From: Nitrososphaerota archaeon
Lineage (GTDB): Archaea > Thermoproteota > Nitrososphaeria > Nitrososphaerales > Nitrosopumilaceae
Reading direction: 5' to 3'
Assembly (NCBI GenBank): GCA_026708305.1
Contig: JAPOVD010000005.1
Location: 62,001-126,000, forward strand
Length of the DNA: 64,000 nucleotides
A model generated the notes under the pieces. The model searched no databases and was not told the origin of the DNA. It saw only the letters and a list, made by a program, of their open reading frames with translations. Below are positions 37,198 to 46,477 of this stretch, in pieces. Positions within the stretch are counted from its first letter, which is position 1; the number at the start of each line of letters is the position of its first letter. The position numbers and the translations under genes are program-made.

Positions 37198-38334
37198 ATG
37201 AATTTTTATGAAAAGATTTTGTATGACTTTCCACGCAAAAAAGTCTACATGAATAACGCATCAGTATCTTTGATGCCACATTCTTGCATTGAAAAAATGA
37301 GAAACTTTCTTATCTCATATAATGAATTAGGACCTGATTCTATGCATTCAGAACAGTTCATAACAGAACAACTAATAAAAACTAGAAAAACAATTTCTAA
37401 ATTATTAAATTGTTCCATTAATAAAATTATCTTAACTCAAAGTACCACTGATGGGGTGAATATGGTAGCTAATGGTTTGAAATTTAAAACACGATCTAAT
37501 GTAATATTACGAGGCTTGAATCATGAACATCATGCAAATTATTATCCATGGTTAAAATTACGTAATAAGACTAAAATAAGCAATTTGAAGGTCAATGAAA
37601 ATGGGTTTTTTGATATGGAGCAACTTGTAGAACAAGCAAACAAAAACACAAATTTGGTTGTATTAAGCCATGCATTATATAATACAGGTGCCATTATGCC
37701 CATAAATGAAGTGGGTGATATGCTTGAAAAAAAAAACGTGCCTTATTTTATTGACGCAGCACAAACAATCGGATGCGTAGAATTTAACGTCAATAAATGT
37801 AAATGTACTTTTGCGTCTTTCAACGGATCTAAATGGTTATGTGGGCCTATGGGGACAGGAATATTTTACTGTGGTAATCCAGAATTACTACAACCAACTA
37901 ATATTGGAGGAGAATCAGTAATTCTATTTCAAAATAAATTGGTTTATAAAGATGTACCAAATAAATTTCAAGCTGGTTTTCGCAATTACGTTGGATTTAT
38001 AGGGTTAAATGAATCAGCTAACTATCTTCTGAAATTAGGAATCAGTAAAATACGAAAAATTACTATCAAATTGGCAAATTTATTACGTAATGAATTATCT
38101 AAAATTAAAACTATTACTCTATATGGCCCTGAAGATCCCAACATGCGAAATAGTATTGTCTCGTTTAATATAGATGGATTAGATCCTAAATTTGTAGTTG
38201 CCAAATTAGAAAAACAACGAATTATTCTTGCAGTACGTGAAATATATGATAAAAAGATTATTAGAATTTCACCACATTTTTTTAATAATGAAAATGAAGT
38301 AATGAAAGTTGTAGAAGCTATCAAACAATTATGA
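37198..38334 (+). CDS. Class V PLP aminotransferase (cysteine desulfurase/epimerase-like)
   Basis: The PLP fold is clear: TQSTTDGVNMVANGL near residue 84, GLNHEHHANYYPW, the DAAQTIG cofactor-Asp motif near 187 and FNGSKWLCGPMGTG with the PLP-Lys near 213. The active-site Cys loop of group II desulfurases is not obvious, so it may be a lyase or epimerase rather than a sulfur donor. I chose ATG 37198, which gives 378 residues and begins as the family does; the longer frame from 37111 would overlap the divergent gene. Confidence 0.75.
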   Translation: MNFYEKILYDFPRKKVYMNNASVSLMPHSCIEKMRNFLISYNELGPDSMHSEQFITEQLIKTRKTISKLLNCSINKIILTQSTTDGVNMVANGLKFKTRSNVILRGLNHEHHANYYPWLKLRNKTKISNLKVNENGFFDMEQLVEQANKNTNLVVLSHALYNTGAIMPINEVGDMLEKKNVPYFIDAAQTIGCVEFNVNKCKCTFASFNGSKWLCGPMGTGIFYCGNPELLQPTNIGGESVILFQNKLVYKDVPNKFQAGFRNYVGFIGLNESANYLLKLGISKIRKITIKLANLLRNELSKIKTITLYGPEDPNMRNSIVSFNIDGLDPKFVVAKLEKQRIILAVREIYDKKIIRISPHFFNNENEVMKVVEAIKQL

Positions 38335-38439
38335 ATCAAATTCCTATTTTTAATAATGATGAAATATTTGCAAATTTAGTTTTGTATATTAAAATAATAC
38401 AAAACCATAGACTTTACTATTAAATATCATTAACAATAT

Positions 38440-38940
38440 TTGTCTATATTGACAAAACTTGGTGATATTTGGAGAACATTTCACGGTAAAATAATCAGAC
38501 GGCCTACTAATTTCTCGTGGGTTATTACAGATAAATTAGCTGGTTGTGGTATGCCTACATCTAAACAAGAAATAAATTGGATTATGGAACAAGGCATCAA
38601 ATCAATAATTAATATGACTGAGAACACTTTACCAGAATCTTGGTTAAATAACATGCATTATTTACACATGCCTACAGCAGATCGTAGCGCGCCTAATATT
38701 GAAAAAATAGATATTGTTGTAGATTTTATAAATGAAAAATTAAATAATCAAATACCAGTTATGGTTCATTGTGCTGCTGGAATTGGTAGAACTGGAACTA
38801 TATTAGCTTGTTATTTAATTAAATACTTAAATTATTCAGCCACGGATGCAATAAAAAAAATTAGGAATTACAGACCAGGATCTATACAATCTGAATCTCA
38901 AGAAATAGCAATAAATCTATACGAAAAATATGTAAAATAA
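38440..38940 (+). CDS. Dual-specificity/tyrosine protein phosphatase
   Basis: The 166-residue protein starts with TTG and carries the Cys-phosphatase loop HCAAGIGRTG (HCx5R, Cys about 108), preceded by a TADRSAP general-acid region near 77-83. That identifies an archaeal DSP-type phosphatase acting on phosphotyrosine or phosphoserine. Target proteins are unknown; the COG2112 kinase in this window is one of few candidate partners. Confidence 0.85.
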   Translation: MSILTKLGDIWRTFHGKIIRRPTNFSWVITDKLAGCGMPTSKQEINWIMEQGIKSIINMTENTLPESWLNNMHYLHMPTADRSAPNIEKIDIVVDFINEKLNNQIPVMVHCAAGIGRTGTILACYLIKYLNYSATDAIKKIRNYRPGSIQSESQEIAINLYEKYVK

Positions 38941-38942
38941 AA

Positions 38943-39095
38943 TTATTCTGGTATTGACTGTGTTTCTAGTTTGCCATTTTCTATCTTGATAAATAGATAT
39001 CTATTATCCTTAAAAATTAATGTTATTCCGCCTTCTTTGTCTGGATCTTCTATTTCTAATAGCTCTTGTCCCCTTAAACCATCGTATTTTGCCAT
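38943..39095 (-). CDS. 50-residue hypothetical protein
   Basis: An ATG-started frame of 50 codons in the gap after the phosphatase gene encodes a mostly charged, probably beta-rich protein (MAKYDGLRGQELLEIEDPD..., then GITLIFKDNRYLFIKIENG). It is not a shadow of another gene and has sensible composition. The next minus-strand gene starts 595 bp upstream (39690) and ends 31 bp before it. No family is recognised. Confidence 0.45.
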   Translation of the reverse strand: MAKYDGLRGQELLEIEDPDKEGGITLIFKDNRYLFIKIENGKLETQSIPE

Positions 39096-39126
39096 ATGAT
39101 AATGTAGATAATTACCGTTTTATATC

Positions 39127-39690
39127 CTAATTGATTATGATTTGTATTTCCTGTGAACGCTTTTTGATGTAATCTTCTTCTATATAATCATGTTTTTGCC
39201 ATGTTGCATATATATCTACTAAAATATTGTGAGTTCCAATTCTTAATTCTGATGATTTTAAAACCAAAATCTCATCAAAATAAAAAAATTCTTTGATTAT
39301 TTCATCCTCATGTAATTTAATATATGAATTAAAATTTTTGATTATTTGAACCCACACTCGCTTTTTTTCAGACGGATTTACTAATTTTGGATTTCTAGTC
39401 CAAAAAAATGTGGCTTTTCTATATGAATTTATGGGCTTTCCTATTTCTCGTTTTTTTATACCGATTTTGATTGTTTTTATACCATATTTTATTTTTAGTT
39501 GCGTGTCATTTTTATTATATGCATCTGTCCAATTTTTTTCATTAAACATATTGCGTATTAAACCATCTATAGCAAATTTTACATTCAATATGATTTCTTC
39601 ATCAGAATTAAAGTATTTTTTATTTATAGACAAATTTATGTCTGAAATTAAACTTTTCATGACTTTTATTATATAATGATTTATATCCAT
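39127..39690 (-). CDS. Hypothetical protein, 187 aa
   Basis: I do not recognise this protein. It is soluble, rich in Lys, Ile and Asn, with no Cys cluster or membrane segment. A conserved-looking core is ATFFWTRNPKLVNPSEKKRVWVQI near the middle followed by IGTHNILVDIYATWQKHDYIEEDYIKKRSQEIQI, which looks like a beta-strand pair and a helix. It is divergent from rpoL. Confidence 0.55.
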   Translation of the reverse strand: MDINHYIIKVMKSLISDINLSINKKYFNSDEEIILNVKFAIDGLIRNMFNEKNWTDAYNKNDTQLKIKYGIKTIKIGIKKREIGKPINSYRKATFFWTRNPKLVNPSEKKRVWVQIIKNFNSYIKLHEDEIIKEFFYFDEILVLKSSELRIGTHNILVDIYATWQKHDYIEEDYIKKRSQEIQIIIN

Positions 39691-39711
39691 AATAAATCAT
39701 TTTTTAATTAC

Positions 39712-39993
39712 ATGAATGTTGATGTGATAGATTCTGGTAGCAATGAAATTTGTTTATCTATAAAAAAATTTGATATCGGCATTTTATACATGATACAGAA
39801 CGAACTATTAAAAGATGTTCAATTTGCAGGAGTTATCATAAAGCATCCATTAACTAACGAATGTTGGATGCGTGTGAAATCATCTGATTCTAAACCAATT
39901 TCTAAAATTATTGAAGCTATTGACAAAGCTATATCTGTAGTAAATAAAATATCAAATATTTTTAAGAAAGTAGAAAATGAGGACAAATTGTAA
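39712..39993 (+). CDS. rpoL: RNA polymerase subunit L
   Basis: RpoL (Rpb11/AC19-like) dimerises with RpoD in polymerase assembly. I chose ATG 39712, giving 93 residues; an upstream ATG at 39676 would add 12 residues without family support. The signature is the strand-turn QNELLKDVQFAGVIIKHPLTNECWMRV followed by a long helix (KPISKIIEAIDKAISVVNKI). It overlaps tfs by one base (TAATG) and starts a polymerase/clamp run. Confidence 0.8.
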   Translation: MNVDVIDSGSNEICLSIKKFDIGILYMIQNELLKDVQFAGVIIKHPLTNECWMRVKSSDSKPISKIIEAIDKAISVVNKISNIFKKVENEDKL

Positions 39994-40295
39994 TGAAATT
40001 TTGTCCTACTTGTGATGTTAGATTAAAAACAATTAATGAAGAACTAAAGTGTATCAAGTGTGGATATATAGAAACTAAATCTCAAATAAACAAAGACCTG
40101 ATTCATCCAAAATCAGATTTCAACATATTTGAAGATGAAGAAAACATTTCGTTACCTACAATTGATATTAAATGTGAAAAATGTAACAATGTTAAAGCTG
40201 TTTGGTGGATGTTACAAACAAGAAGTGCTGATGAACCTACTACGCAATTTTATCGATGCACAAAATGTAATTATACGTGGCGTGATTACTCATAG
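39993..40295 (+). CDS. tfs: Transcription factor S (TFIIS/RPC-like)
   Basis: TFS stimulates RNA cleavage by stalled RNA polymerase. The 100-residue protein has an N-terminal zinc ribbon (CPTC, CIKC) and a C-terminal TFIIS-type ribbon (CEKC, CTKC) with the acidic-tip motif RSADEPTTQFY, in which the adjacent Asp-Glu dyad that reaches the polymerase active site is present. It sits between rpoL and pcn. Confidence 0.93.
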   Translation: MKFCPTCDVRLKTINEELKCIKCGYIETKSQINKDLIHPKSDFNIFEDEENISLPTIDIKCEKCNNVKAVWWMLQTRSADEPTTQFYRCTKCNYTWRDYS

Positions 40296-40315
40296 AAATT
40301 GAATAACTAACAAAT

Positions 40316-41071
40316 ATGAATAAATTGTCATTTTCAGCTAAAACTAACGGTTCTGATAGTCTAAAAGCAATAATTTCTGCTATATCGACACTGGTTGAAG
40401 AAGCTACATTTGTGGCTACTGCTGAAGGAATAACGTTTAGAGGCATGGATCCATCTCATGTAGCACTAATAGATATTTCGTGGCCAAATTCCACTTTTGA
40501 AAAATATCAATGTGATGACGACATAAAATTCGGAGTACGTATAGATGAATTTTCAAAATTAGTAAAACGAGCTAACAAAAAAGACAGTATTGAAATTGGA
40601 ATTTCTAACGAAAACATGCTAGTTGTGCAAGTGGGAAATAGTAAAAAATACAAAATTAGATTAATAGAAAGCTCATCTACTGACACCCCATTACCTAAAA
40701 TATCATATGATGCAAAAATAGAATTGAACTCATCAATATTAGACAAAATATTAGGTGATGTGCAAGTTGTTTCTGATTATCTAACTATCAAATCATTCTC
40801 TCCTAATGTTGAATTTTCAGGAAAAGGCGATCTAGGGGAAGTTACAATAAGTATGGAAAAAAAAGAAAATGAAATCATGGAAGTAATTTCCAAAGATGTA
40901 GTAATAGGCACGTATAGTTTAGAATATCTTAATCCAGTAGTTAAAGCAGTTGGGACTACTGCAAATTCAATAACTTGCGAATATTCTACAGCTAAGCCAT
41001 TAAGAATGGAATTTAAAATAACTAATATTGGTCGTATACATTTTTATCTTGCACCTAGAGTAGAAAACTAA
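40316..41071 (+). CDS. pcn: Proliferating cell nuclear antigen (sliding clamp)
   Basis: PCNA is the ring-shaped processivity clamp for PolD and other replication and repair proteins. The 251-residue protein shows EGITFRGMDPSHVALIDI (about 36-54), an interdomain linker around 118-127 and the C-terminal LAPRVEN tail. It fits the homotrimeric archaeal form; a single gene is seen here. It lies downstream of tfs by 20 bp. Confidence 0.96.
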   Translation: MNKLSFSAKTNGSDSLKAIISAISTLVEEATFVATAEGITFRGMDPSHVALIDISWPNSTFEKYQCDDDIKFGVRIDEFSKLVKRANKKDSIEIGISNENMLVVQVGNSKKYKIRLIESSSTDTPLPKISYDAKIELNSSILDKILGDVQVVSDYLTIKSFSPNVEFSGKGDLGEVTISMEKKENEIMEVISKDVVIGTYSLEYLNPVVKAVGTTANSITCEYSTAKPLRMEFKITNIGRIHFYLAPRVEN

Positions 41072-41106
41072 ACGCATTTAAAAGAACAATATTAATAATT
41101 GTTAAT

Positions 41107-42501
41107 TTGAAGATTGTAATAAAATTAGACGGATGTTCAATATCAACATCTAAGAACATTAAAATAATATGCCAATATTTGAAAAAACTATCTAAAAAAA
41201 ATAAAATAATTATAGTTTGTGCAGCCATAAATAAAACTACTGATGATTTAATCAAAATAGCTAAACTAGTTGAATCTAGAGATCAAAAATCTATAAATTC
41301 ATTAATATCAAAGATAATTAAAACACATAAAAAAATATCTAGAGAATCAATCAACAAAAAATCTATACTTGATAAATTGCTTGATAAATTAGATAAGGAT
41401 TTTGATGATCTTAAAAAATTTTTATATAGTGTGTGCATTATTGGTGAAATCACATCTCGTTCATTAGATTACCTAATTTCATTTGGAGAAAAATTATCCA
41501 TAAATGTGATTTCTTATACTTTGACAAATCTAAATTGTAGATCTTTTCCGTTGACTGGAAAAGAAGTAGGAATAGTTACTGATTCTAATTTTGGTAAATC
41601 AAATTTACTAATAAATACTACTGAACTTAATGTCTCTAAAAAAATCCAATCGTTATTAGGAAGAAAATTAACACCAGTAGTAGGTGGATTTGCAGGAGCT
41701 GATCAATACGGTCACATTACAACTTTTGGAAGACGAGGATCAGATTATACGGCTACAATCATAGCATCGTGTATACATGCTAATGAGATTTGGATTATGG
41801 GTAATAGTAATGGATTAATGACAGCTGATCCCACTATTACAAATAAATCAAGTGTTTTAAAGGAAGTATCTTACGCAGAAGCTACAGAAATGAATATTTT
41901 TGGTAAAAAGCAAATCCATCCACGCGCGTTTGAACCGTTAATGAAAGATAAAATTCCAATGCGTATAAGAAACGCATTAGACATGCATAATACTGGTACT
42001 TACATATCATCAGCATCCAAGCTAGATGTAAAAAAACCAGTTAAATGTATTAGTACAATTAAACACAATGGTTTGATAGACATACGTGGAAGCATGATTG
42101 GATTACAAGGTACAGCAGCTAAGATATTTGCAACTTTGGCTCATGCAGGAGTCAATGTGATGATGATTTCGCAAAATCCATCAGAATCTAGCATATCTAT
42201 TATTGTTCAAAAGACAGATATTGATAAAGCTGTTCATTCGTTAGAAATAAATTTGTTGGGCAAACTAGTCAAAAATATTGATGTCACAACAGATGTTGCA
42301 ATAATTGCGTTGATTGGATCTAGCATGCGTGGTACAGTAGGAATAGCATCTAAAGTATTTAATGTTATTTCTAATAATAATGTTAATGTTGTGATGATAG
42401 TGCAAGGTTCATCAGAATTAAATTTATCATTCGTAATTAGTGATATGGATTGTGATGTAATTGTAAGATCATTACATGATGAATTTAATTTATCCAATTG
42501 A
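41107..42501 (+). CDS. lysC: Aspartate kinase
   Basis: This enzyme begins the aspartate-family pathway (Lys, Met, Thr). The 464-residue protein has a C-terminal pair of ACT-like regulatory domains (ISMIGLQG-like IDIRGSMIGLQGTAAKI near 320 and IALIGSSMRGTVGIASKVF near 397), so feedback inhibition is likely. The N-terminal KFGGTS motif is weakened to KLDGCS (about 6-11). It starts with TTG; cbiH overlaps its stop by four bases. Confidence 0.85.
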   Translation: MKIVIKLDGCSISTSKNIKIICQYLKKLSKKNKIIIVCAAINKTTDDLIKIAKLVESRDQKSINSLISKIIKTHKKISRESINKKSILDKLLDKLDKDFDDLKKFLYSVCIIGEITSRSLDYLISFGEKLSINVISYTLTNLNCRSFPLTGKEVGIVTDSNFGKSNLLINTTELNVSKKIQSLLGRKLTPVVGGFAGADQYGHITTFGRRGSDYTATIIASCIHANEIWIMGNSNGLMTADPTITNKSSVLKEVSYAEATEMNIFGKKQIHPRAFEPLMKDKIPMRIRNALDMHNTGTYISSASKLDVKKPVKCISTIKHNGLIDIRGSMIGLQGTAAKIFATLAHAGVNVMMISQNPSESSISIIVQKTDIDKAVHSLEINLLGKLVKNIDVTTDVAIIALIGSSMRGTVGIASKVFNVISNNNVNVVMIVQGSSELNLSFVISDMDCDVIVRSLHDEFNLSN

Positions 42502-43316
42502 AAAATTACTTTAGAACAAAAAATAAATTACATAGAATCAAATTTTTCACATTGCAAGGTAAATTGTATATAGTAGGAATTGGACCAGGAAGTCATGATC
42601 ATATGACATTTTATGCTAAAAAAATAATTAATGAAAGTGATACAATTGTAGGATATGAAACATATGTGAATTTAGTTAATGATCTAATACGTGGAAAAGA
42701 TGTTTATAGATATGCAATGACACAAGAAGTTGATAGAGCACAACAATGTATCAAACTAGCAAAAAGTGGCAAAATTGTATCGCTGATTTCTAGTGGTGAT
42801 CCAGGCATTTATGGAATGGCTGGATTAATTTATGAAATACTTGCAGAATCGAAATGGGATCCGCAAAATGACATAACCGTAGAAATAGTTCCTGGTATTT
42901 CTGCATTGAATTCATGTTCATCATTAATAGGTTCTCCACTAATGACTGATTTTGCAGTATTAAGTATGAGTGATCTTCTCGTTCCCTGGGAAATAATAAC
43001 CAAAAGAGTTGAAGCTGCTGCCAAGGGAGATTTCGTGATAGTGATTTATAACCCATCAAGTAAGCGACGAACACATCAAATTAAAGACACAAGACAAATA
43101 CTGCTTAAATATCGATCTCCCAATACTCCTGTTGCAATTATTAAAGGTGCATATAGAGAATCAGAAAAAATTATCATAACTAATCTACAAAACCTAAATA
43201 ATGAATATAACAACTTAGGAATGATTAGCACAGTGATTATTGGAAACTCAAGTACATATAATTATAAAAATTTGATTATTAATCCGCGTGGTTATAAATC
43301 AAAATATACTTTATAG
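42498..43316 (+). CDS. cbiH: Cobalt-precorrin-3B C17-methyltransferase
   Basis: This methylase catalyses ring contraction-linked methylation at C17. The 272-residue frame contains KLYIVGIGPGSHDHM, GDPGIYGMAG, EIVPGISALNS and FVIVIYNPSSKRR, all typical of CobJ/CbiH. The first TTG (42498) overlaps lysC; a TTG at 42552 starts just before KLYIVG and fits the family better, giving 254 residues. The other cobalamin genes are 7-8 kb away. Confidence 0.9.
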   Translation: MKNYFRTKNKLHRIKFFTLQGKLYIVGIGPGSHDHMTFYAKKIINESDTIVGYETYVNLVNDLIRGKDVYRYAMTQEVDRAQQCIKLAKSGKIVSLISSGDPGIYGMAGLIYEILAESKWDPQNDITVEIVPGISALNSCSSLIGSPLMTDFAVLSMSDLLVPWEIITKRVEAAAKGDFVIVIYNPSSKRRTHQIKDTRQILLKYRSPNTPVAIIKGAYRESEKIIITNLQNLNNEYNNLGMISTVIIGNSSTYNYKNLIINPRGYKSKYTL

Positions 43317-43321
43317 TAAAA

Positions 43322-44350
43322 TCAATAATTTTTATTTATTATTTCAATTATGTCTTGATCTAGTTTTAATTTATTTCGAATTGGTTGTATGATTTTAAGT
43401 AAATAATAACAAGTAGATGATTTTAAGTCCATAGGATGAATTTTTTTCTCTGCGAAATCTATTTCCATTTCTTCATAATTATAATATGTTATATTGCCAC
43501 CAAATTTTATTGGTCTCTCTATTATGATTTCACTAAATTCGTGGAAAATTATGTTTTTCATAATTTCTAACAAAGGATTACTAATTATATTTCCGCTTTC
43601 GCACCAAGCTCTCTTTATTTTACTTTTTATCAGATTGTCTGAATCATGTATGAATATGCCTGAATTTATATCAGACTTGCTCATTTTATTTACATTACTT
43701 AATTTAGATAATTTTAAACTAGATAAAATTTGATGATGCACTGCAATTGGTTTTTTCCAATTTAGTTTTGGAAATATTTCTCTGACTACCATGTGTATTT
43801 TACGTTGATCCATTCCAGAATGAGCTATATCTATATCTAAAGCATGGATATCAGTGGCTTGCATTGACGAATAAAGTAATTTTGCTACATCTATTTTTTC
43901 TTTTTCAGATCTTCCCATTATAGTTATAGTTCTAATTGCCCGTGGCAAAGATAAATTTTTAGTCAATCTAACTAAATCTAACCAATACTCACTTTGTGTT
44001 CTGTAAAAATCAGATCCGAGAATTATTTTTGCTTCTGGACAAACAATATTAAATGCTTTTTCATAATATTTAGAAATCTTTGTTATTTCTGATAAATTTC
44101 CTATTTTATCATTAATTAGCGTATGCCAATCAGCTAGAAAAATGTTACATTTTATACCGGCTTGTATGAAATCATTTACTTTAAAACCTATTAATATTAA
44201 ACTTCCTAAATGTAAAAACCCTGATATTTCGAGTCCTATGTAATGTTTGGGTTGGTTGTTAGTTTTTAATAATTCTAACAATTCTATATCTGTAATTACT
44301 TCATTAGTAGGAGGTAATTTTATGATATCGATTTTTTTTGTAATGTCCAA
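43322..44350 (-). CDS. tyrS: Tyrosyl-tRNA synthetase
   Basis: This charges tRNA-Tyr. The 342-residue archaeal-type enzyme has FLHLGS (about 45-50) in place of HIGH, a nearby SDFYRTQSEYW block, and KMSKSD near residue 223. The long bacterial anticodon-binding tail is absent, as expected for archaea. It is the last gene of a minus-strand run and is convergent with cbiH with a 5-bp gap. Confidence 0.95.
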   Translation of the reverse strand: MDITKKIDIIKLPPTNEVITDIELLELLKTNNQPKHYIGLEISGFLHLGSLILIGFKVNDFIQAGIKCNIFLADWHTLINDKIGNLSEITKISKYYEKAFNIVCPEAKIILGSDFYRTQSEYWLDLVRLTKNLSLPRAIRTITIMGRSEKEKIDVAKLLYSSMQATDIHALDIDIAHSGMDQRKIHMVVREIFPKLNWKKPIAVHHQILSSLKLSKLSNVNKMSKSDINSGIFIHDSDNLIKSKIKRAWCESGNIISNPLLEIMKNIIFHEFSEIIIERPIKFGGNITYYNYEEMEIDFAEKKIHPMDLKSSTCYYLLKIIQPIRNKLKLDQDIIEIINKNY

Positions 44351-44385
44351 TACCCTGCTTTACTTTTACCATATAAATACATGCT

Positions 44386-44988
44386 TTATTGTTTGATACT
44401 TTTTCTCTGTTTTGTACTTAAATAAAACGCATGTGAGCTAATTAGAAAAGCAGCCAAAAACATTTTTGTAGCAAATATTAGATTCCAAGGTCTATCTGAA
44501 TCTGGATATGAAATAGTTAAAGAATCTATATCTAGAATTTCATTATTTATTATGCCTGCTGTTATTTGAGAATTTAATACAGCAAAATTGTATAGCACTT
44601 CATAGAGGCTTATTATAGAAAATCCTAAAAGCATAAGTTGCAGTAATGACATTTTCCATGAATCGATTATGACTGTACGTTTCCATCCTATCCTTGAAAC
44701 ACAATACCAAGAAATTATGCTGGAAAAAAATAACCATGTAGTAAGTTTGGCAAAATTTTTAAAAGGCACTTCTGTTTTTACTAATACTTCGCCCATGACA
44801 TATGCATCATTTTCTTGCCATTCTACAAACATTTGTAAAGTTCCATATAACATGATTGTAGTCATGATGAAAGACGAAATATAAAATATATATAAAAATA
44901 CTTTATAACCTGGTTCATTTTTTTGTAAATGTTTGATCATGTTGCGATTGCTTAAATTGGCATATAAAAATTGATTGGACAATATCAA
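44386..44988 (-). CDS. Four-helix membrane protein, unknown
   Basis: The 200-residue protein has hydrophobic segments near 30-50, 82-100, 113-138 and 167-188, with a short basic C-terminus. A DSLTISYPDSDRPWN extracytoplasmic loop lies before the last helix. I do not recognise a family. It is 35 bp upstream of tyrS on the same strand. Confidence 0.55.
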   Translation of the reverse strand: MILSNQFLYANLSNRNMIKHLQKNEPGYKVFLYIFYISSFIMTTIMLYGTLQMFVEWQENDAYVMGEVLVKTEVPFKNFAKLTTWLFFSSIISWYCVSRIGWKRTVIIDSWKMSLLQLMLLGFSIISLYEVLYNFAVLNSQITAGIINNEILDIDSLTISYPDSDRPWNLIFATKMFLAAFLISSHAFYLSTKQRKSIKQ

Positions 44989-45015
44989 ATTGGCATCATA
45001 GAAGAAGATAGTCTG

Positions 45016-45348
45016 TTAATAATTGTTTTGTTGTCTTTCACGATTTATGCAATTCTTTTTTTTATATTCTTTCACTATATCATTTGGATTTAAATCTAGT
45101 TCCATTGAAGCTTGTATCACAAAATGCCATATGTCTATGAGTTCTTCTTTTGCTTTTTCAATATTAAAAGTTGTTGGTTTTTTCCACCATTTCCAATTTG
45201 TTATTCGTTGTAATTCTATTGCTTCGTGTATTATTGCTATGCATAACATTGATATTTTTTCTTCCATTGTATTTGGATATCTTGATAAGTCCATCAACGA
45301 CGATAATTCTTTTTGTAATGAAAAAATAGATTCTAACTTATCCTTCAT
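45016..45348 (-). CDS. All-alpha NTP pyrophosphatase / dUTPase-like
   Basis: The 110-residue helical protein has EAIELQRITNWKWW near residue 43 and KEELIDIWHFVIQASMEL near 66-83, the acid-rich metal-binding helices of the dimeric dUTPase/MazG-like superfamily. It would hydrolyse dUTP or another non-canonical NTP. Which nucleotide it cleans cannot be decided here. It lies 24 bp downstream of the PfkB-kinase gene. Confidence 0.75.
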   Translation of the reverse strand: MKDKLESIFSLQKELSSLMDLSRYPNTMEEKISMLCIAIIHEAIELQRITNWKWWKKPTTFNIEKAKEELIDIWHFVIQASMELDLNPNDIVKEYKKKNCINRERQQNNY

Positions 45349-45372
45349 TTCTAATTTTTATAACTGTTCACC

Positions 45373-46269
45373 TTATAATTCTTGAGTCATATTTTCGTAT
45401 TTTTTAACTCTATCTATGATTTGATTTTTTTGTAAGCTTAAAAGTTTTGAGATTCCGTAGTCTTCTACTACAAACGAACCTAAAATACTGCCACATAACA
45501 ATCCTTTTTTTATTGTTTTCATGTTGATATTTTTTGTATTAGATAAATACCCCATCATGCCACCACCCAAACAGTCTCCAGCTCCAGTAGGGTCTTTAAT
45601 ATTTTCTATTGGAAATGCGGCTAGAGGATATATAATATCTTCATGAAATAAAATTGCTCCATGTTCTCCTTTTTTAATTATAACGTAATCAGTTCCGAAT
45701 TCAATAATTTTTTTTGCGCATTTAACTAAATTGTATTCTTTGGTTAATAATCTAGCTTCTTCATCATTAATAGCTACAATATTAGAATTCTTCATCATTT
45801 TAATTACTGACAATTTTTTTGTTGATATCCAATATTCTATAGTATCACACATTGATAACTTTATATTATCAAAGTTACGCAACACTTGGATATTCTGATC
45901 AGGATCATTATTAGCTAAATAAATAAATTCTGATTTTTTATATTCGTCTGGAATTTTTGGATTAAAATCTCTTAAAACGTTTAATTCTGTTTTTAGAGTT
46001 TTTCTCTTACTTAAGGTTATGTCATATTCTCCATCATATCTAAATGTCTTTCCTTTTTTCTTGATTAAACCATTTGTATTAATATATTTTTTTAATGTAT
46101 TATGATAACTATCTGGAAAATCTCTTCCTACAACTGCAATTATACCAGTTTCTGAAAAAAAACTTGCTGAGATACTAGAAAATGTTGCAGCGCCTCCTAA
46201 TACTTCATATAATATTGATGCTGGTGTTCTTATTGTATCTAGTGCAATAGAACCAAAAATAGTTAGCAA
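45373..46269 (-). CDS. PfkB-family sugar/nucleoside kinase
   Basis: The 298-residue ribokinase-fold protein has an N-terminal GSIALDTIRTP, GGAATFSSISASF, the anion-hole motif DPTGAGDCLGGGMMGY near residue 226-241 with catalytic Asp, and NDEEARLL. The substrate could be a sugar, nucleoside or a cofactor precursor. The TTG start at 46269 lies within a 14-bp inverted repeat shared with the upstream spacer. Confidence 0.85.
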   Translation of the reverse strand: MLTIFGSIALDTIRTPASILYEVLGGAATFSSISASFFSETGIIAVVGRDFPDSYHNTLKKYINTNGLIKKKGKTFRYDGEYDITLSKRKTLKTELNVLRDFNPKIPDEYKKSEFIYLANNDPDQNIQVLRNFDNIKLSMCDTIEYWISTKKLSVIKMMKNSNIVAINDEEARLLTKEYNLVKCAKKIIEFGTDYVIIKKGEHGAILFHEDIIYPLAAFPIENIKDPTGAGDCLGGGMMGYLSNTKNINMKTIKKGLLCGSILGSFVVEDYGISKLLSLQKNQIIDRVKKYENMTQEL

Positions 46270-46355
46270 TATAATATTACATAAATACCATATATAAATA
46301 AAATTGCATTTTATATTAATATCCTATACTACTAAATTGTGTTGCTAACTATTTT
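46256..46355. repeat. 14-bp inverted repeat around the pfkB-kinase start
   Basis: The arm AAAATAGTTAGCAA (46256-46269, covering the TTG start read on the minus strand) recurs as its reverse complement TTGCTAACTATTTT at 46342-46355, with 72 nt between. The remaining 46270-46477 spacer is AT-rich and shows no gene, only A/T runs. Confidence 0.7.
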
Positions 46356-46477
46356 ATTTAATGAAAAAATTACTGTTTAATAGCCATATAAACAATTATA
46401 ATTTTTTCATGTTTTACAATATATAATTATGTACAATTCAAGAGCTTATTTAAAAACACATTTGATTATTGTTTCTA

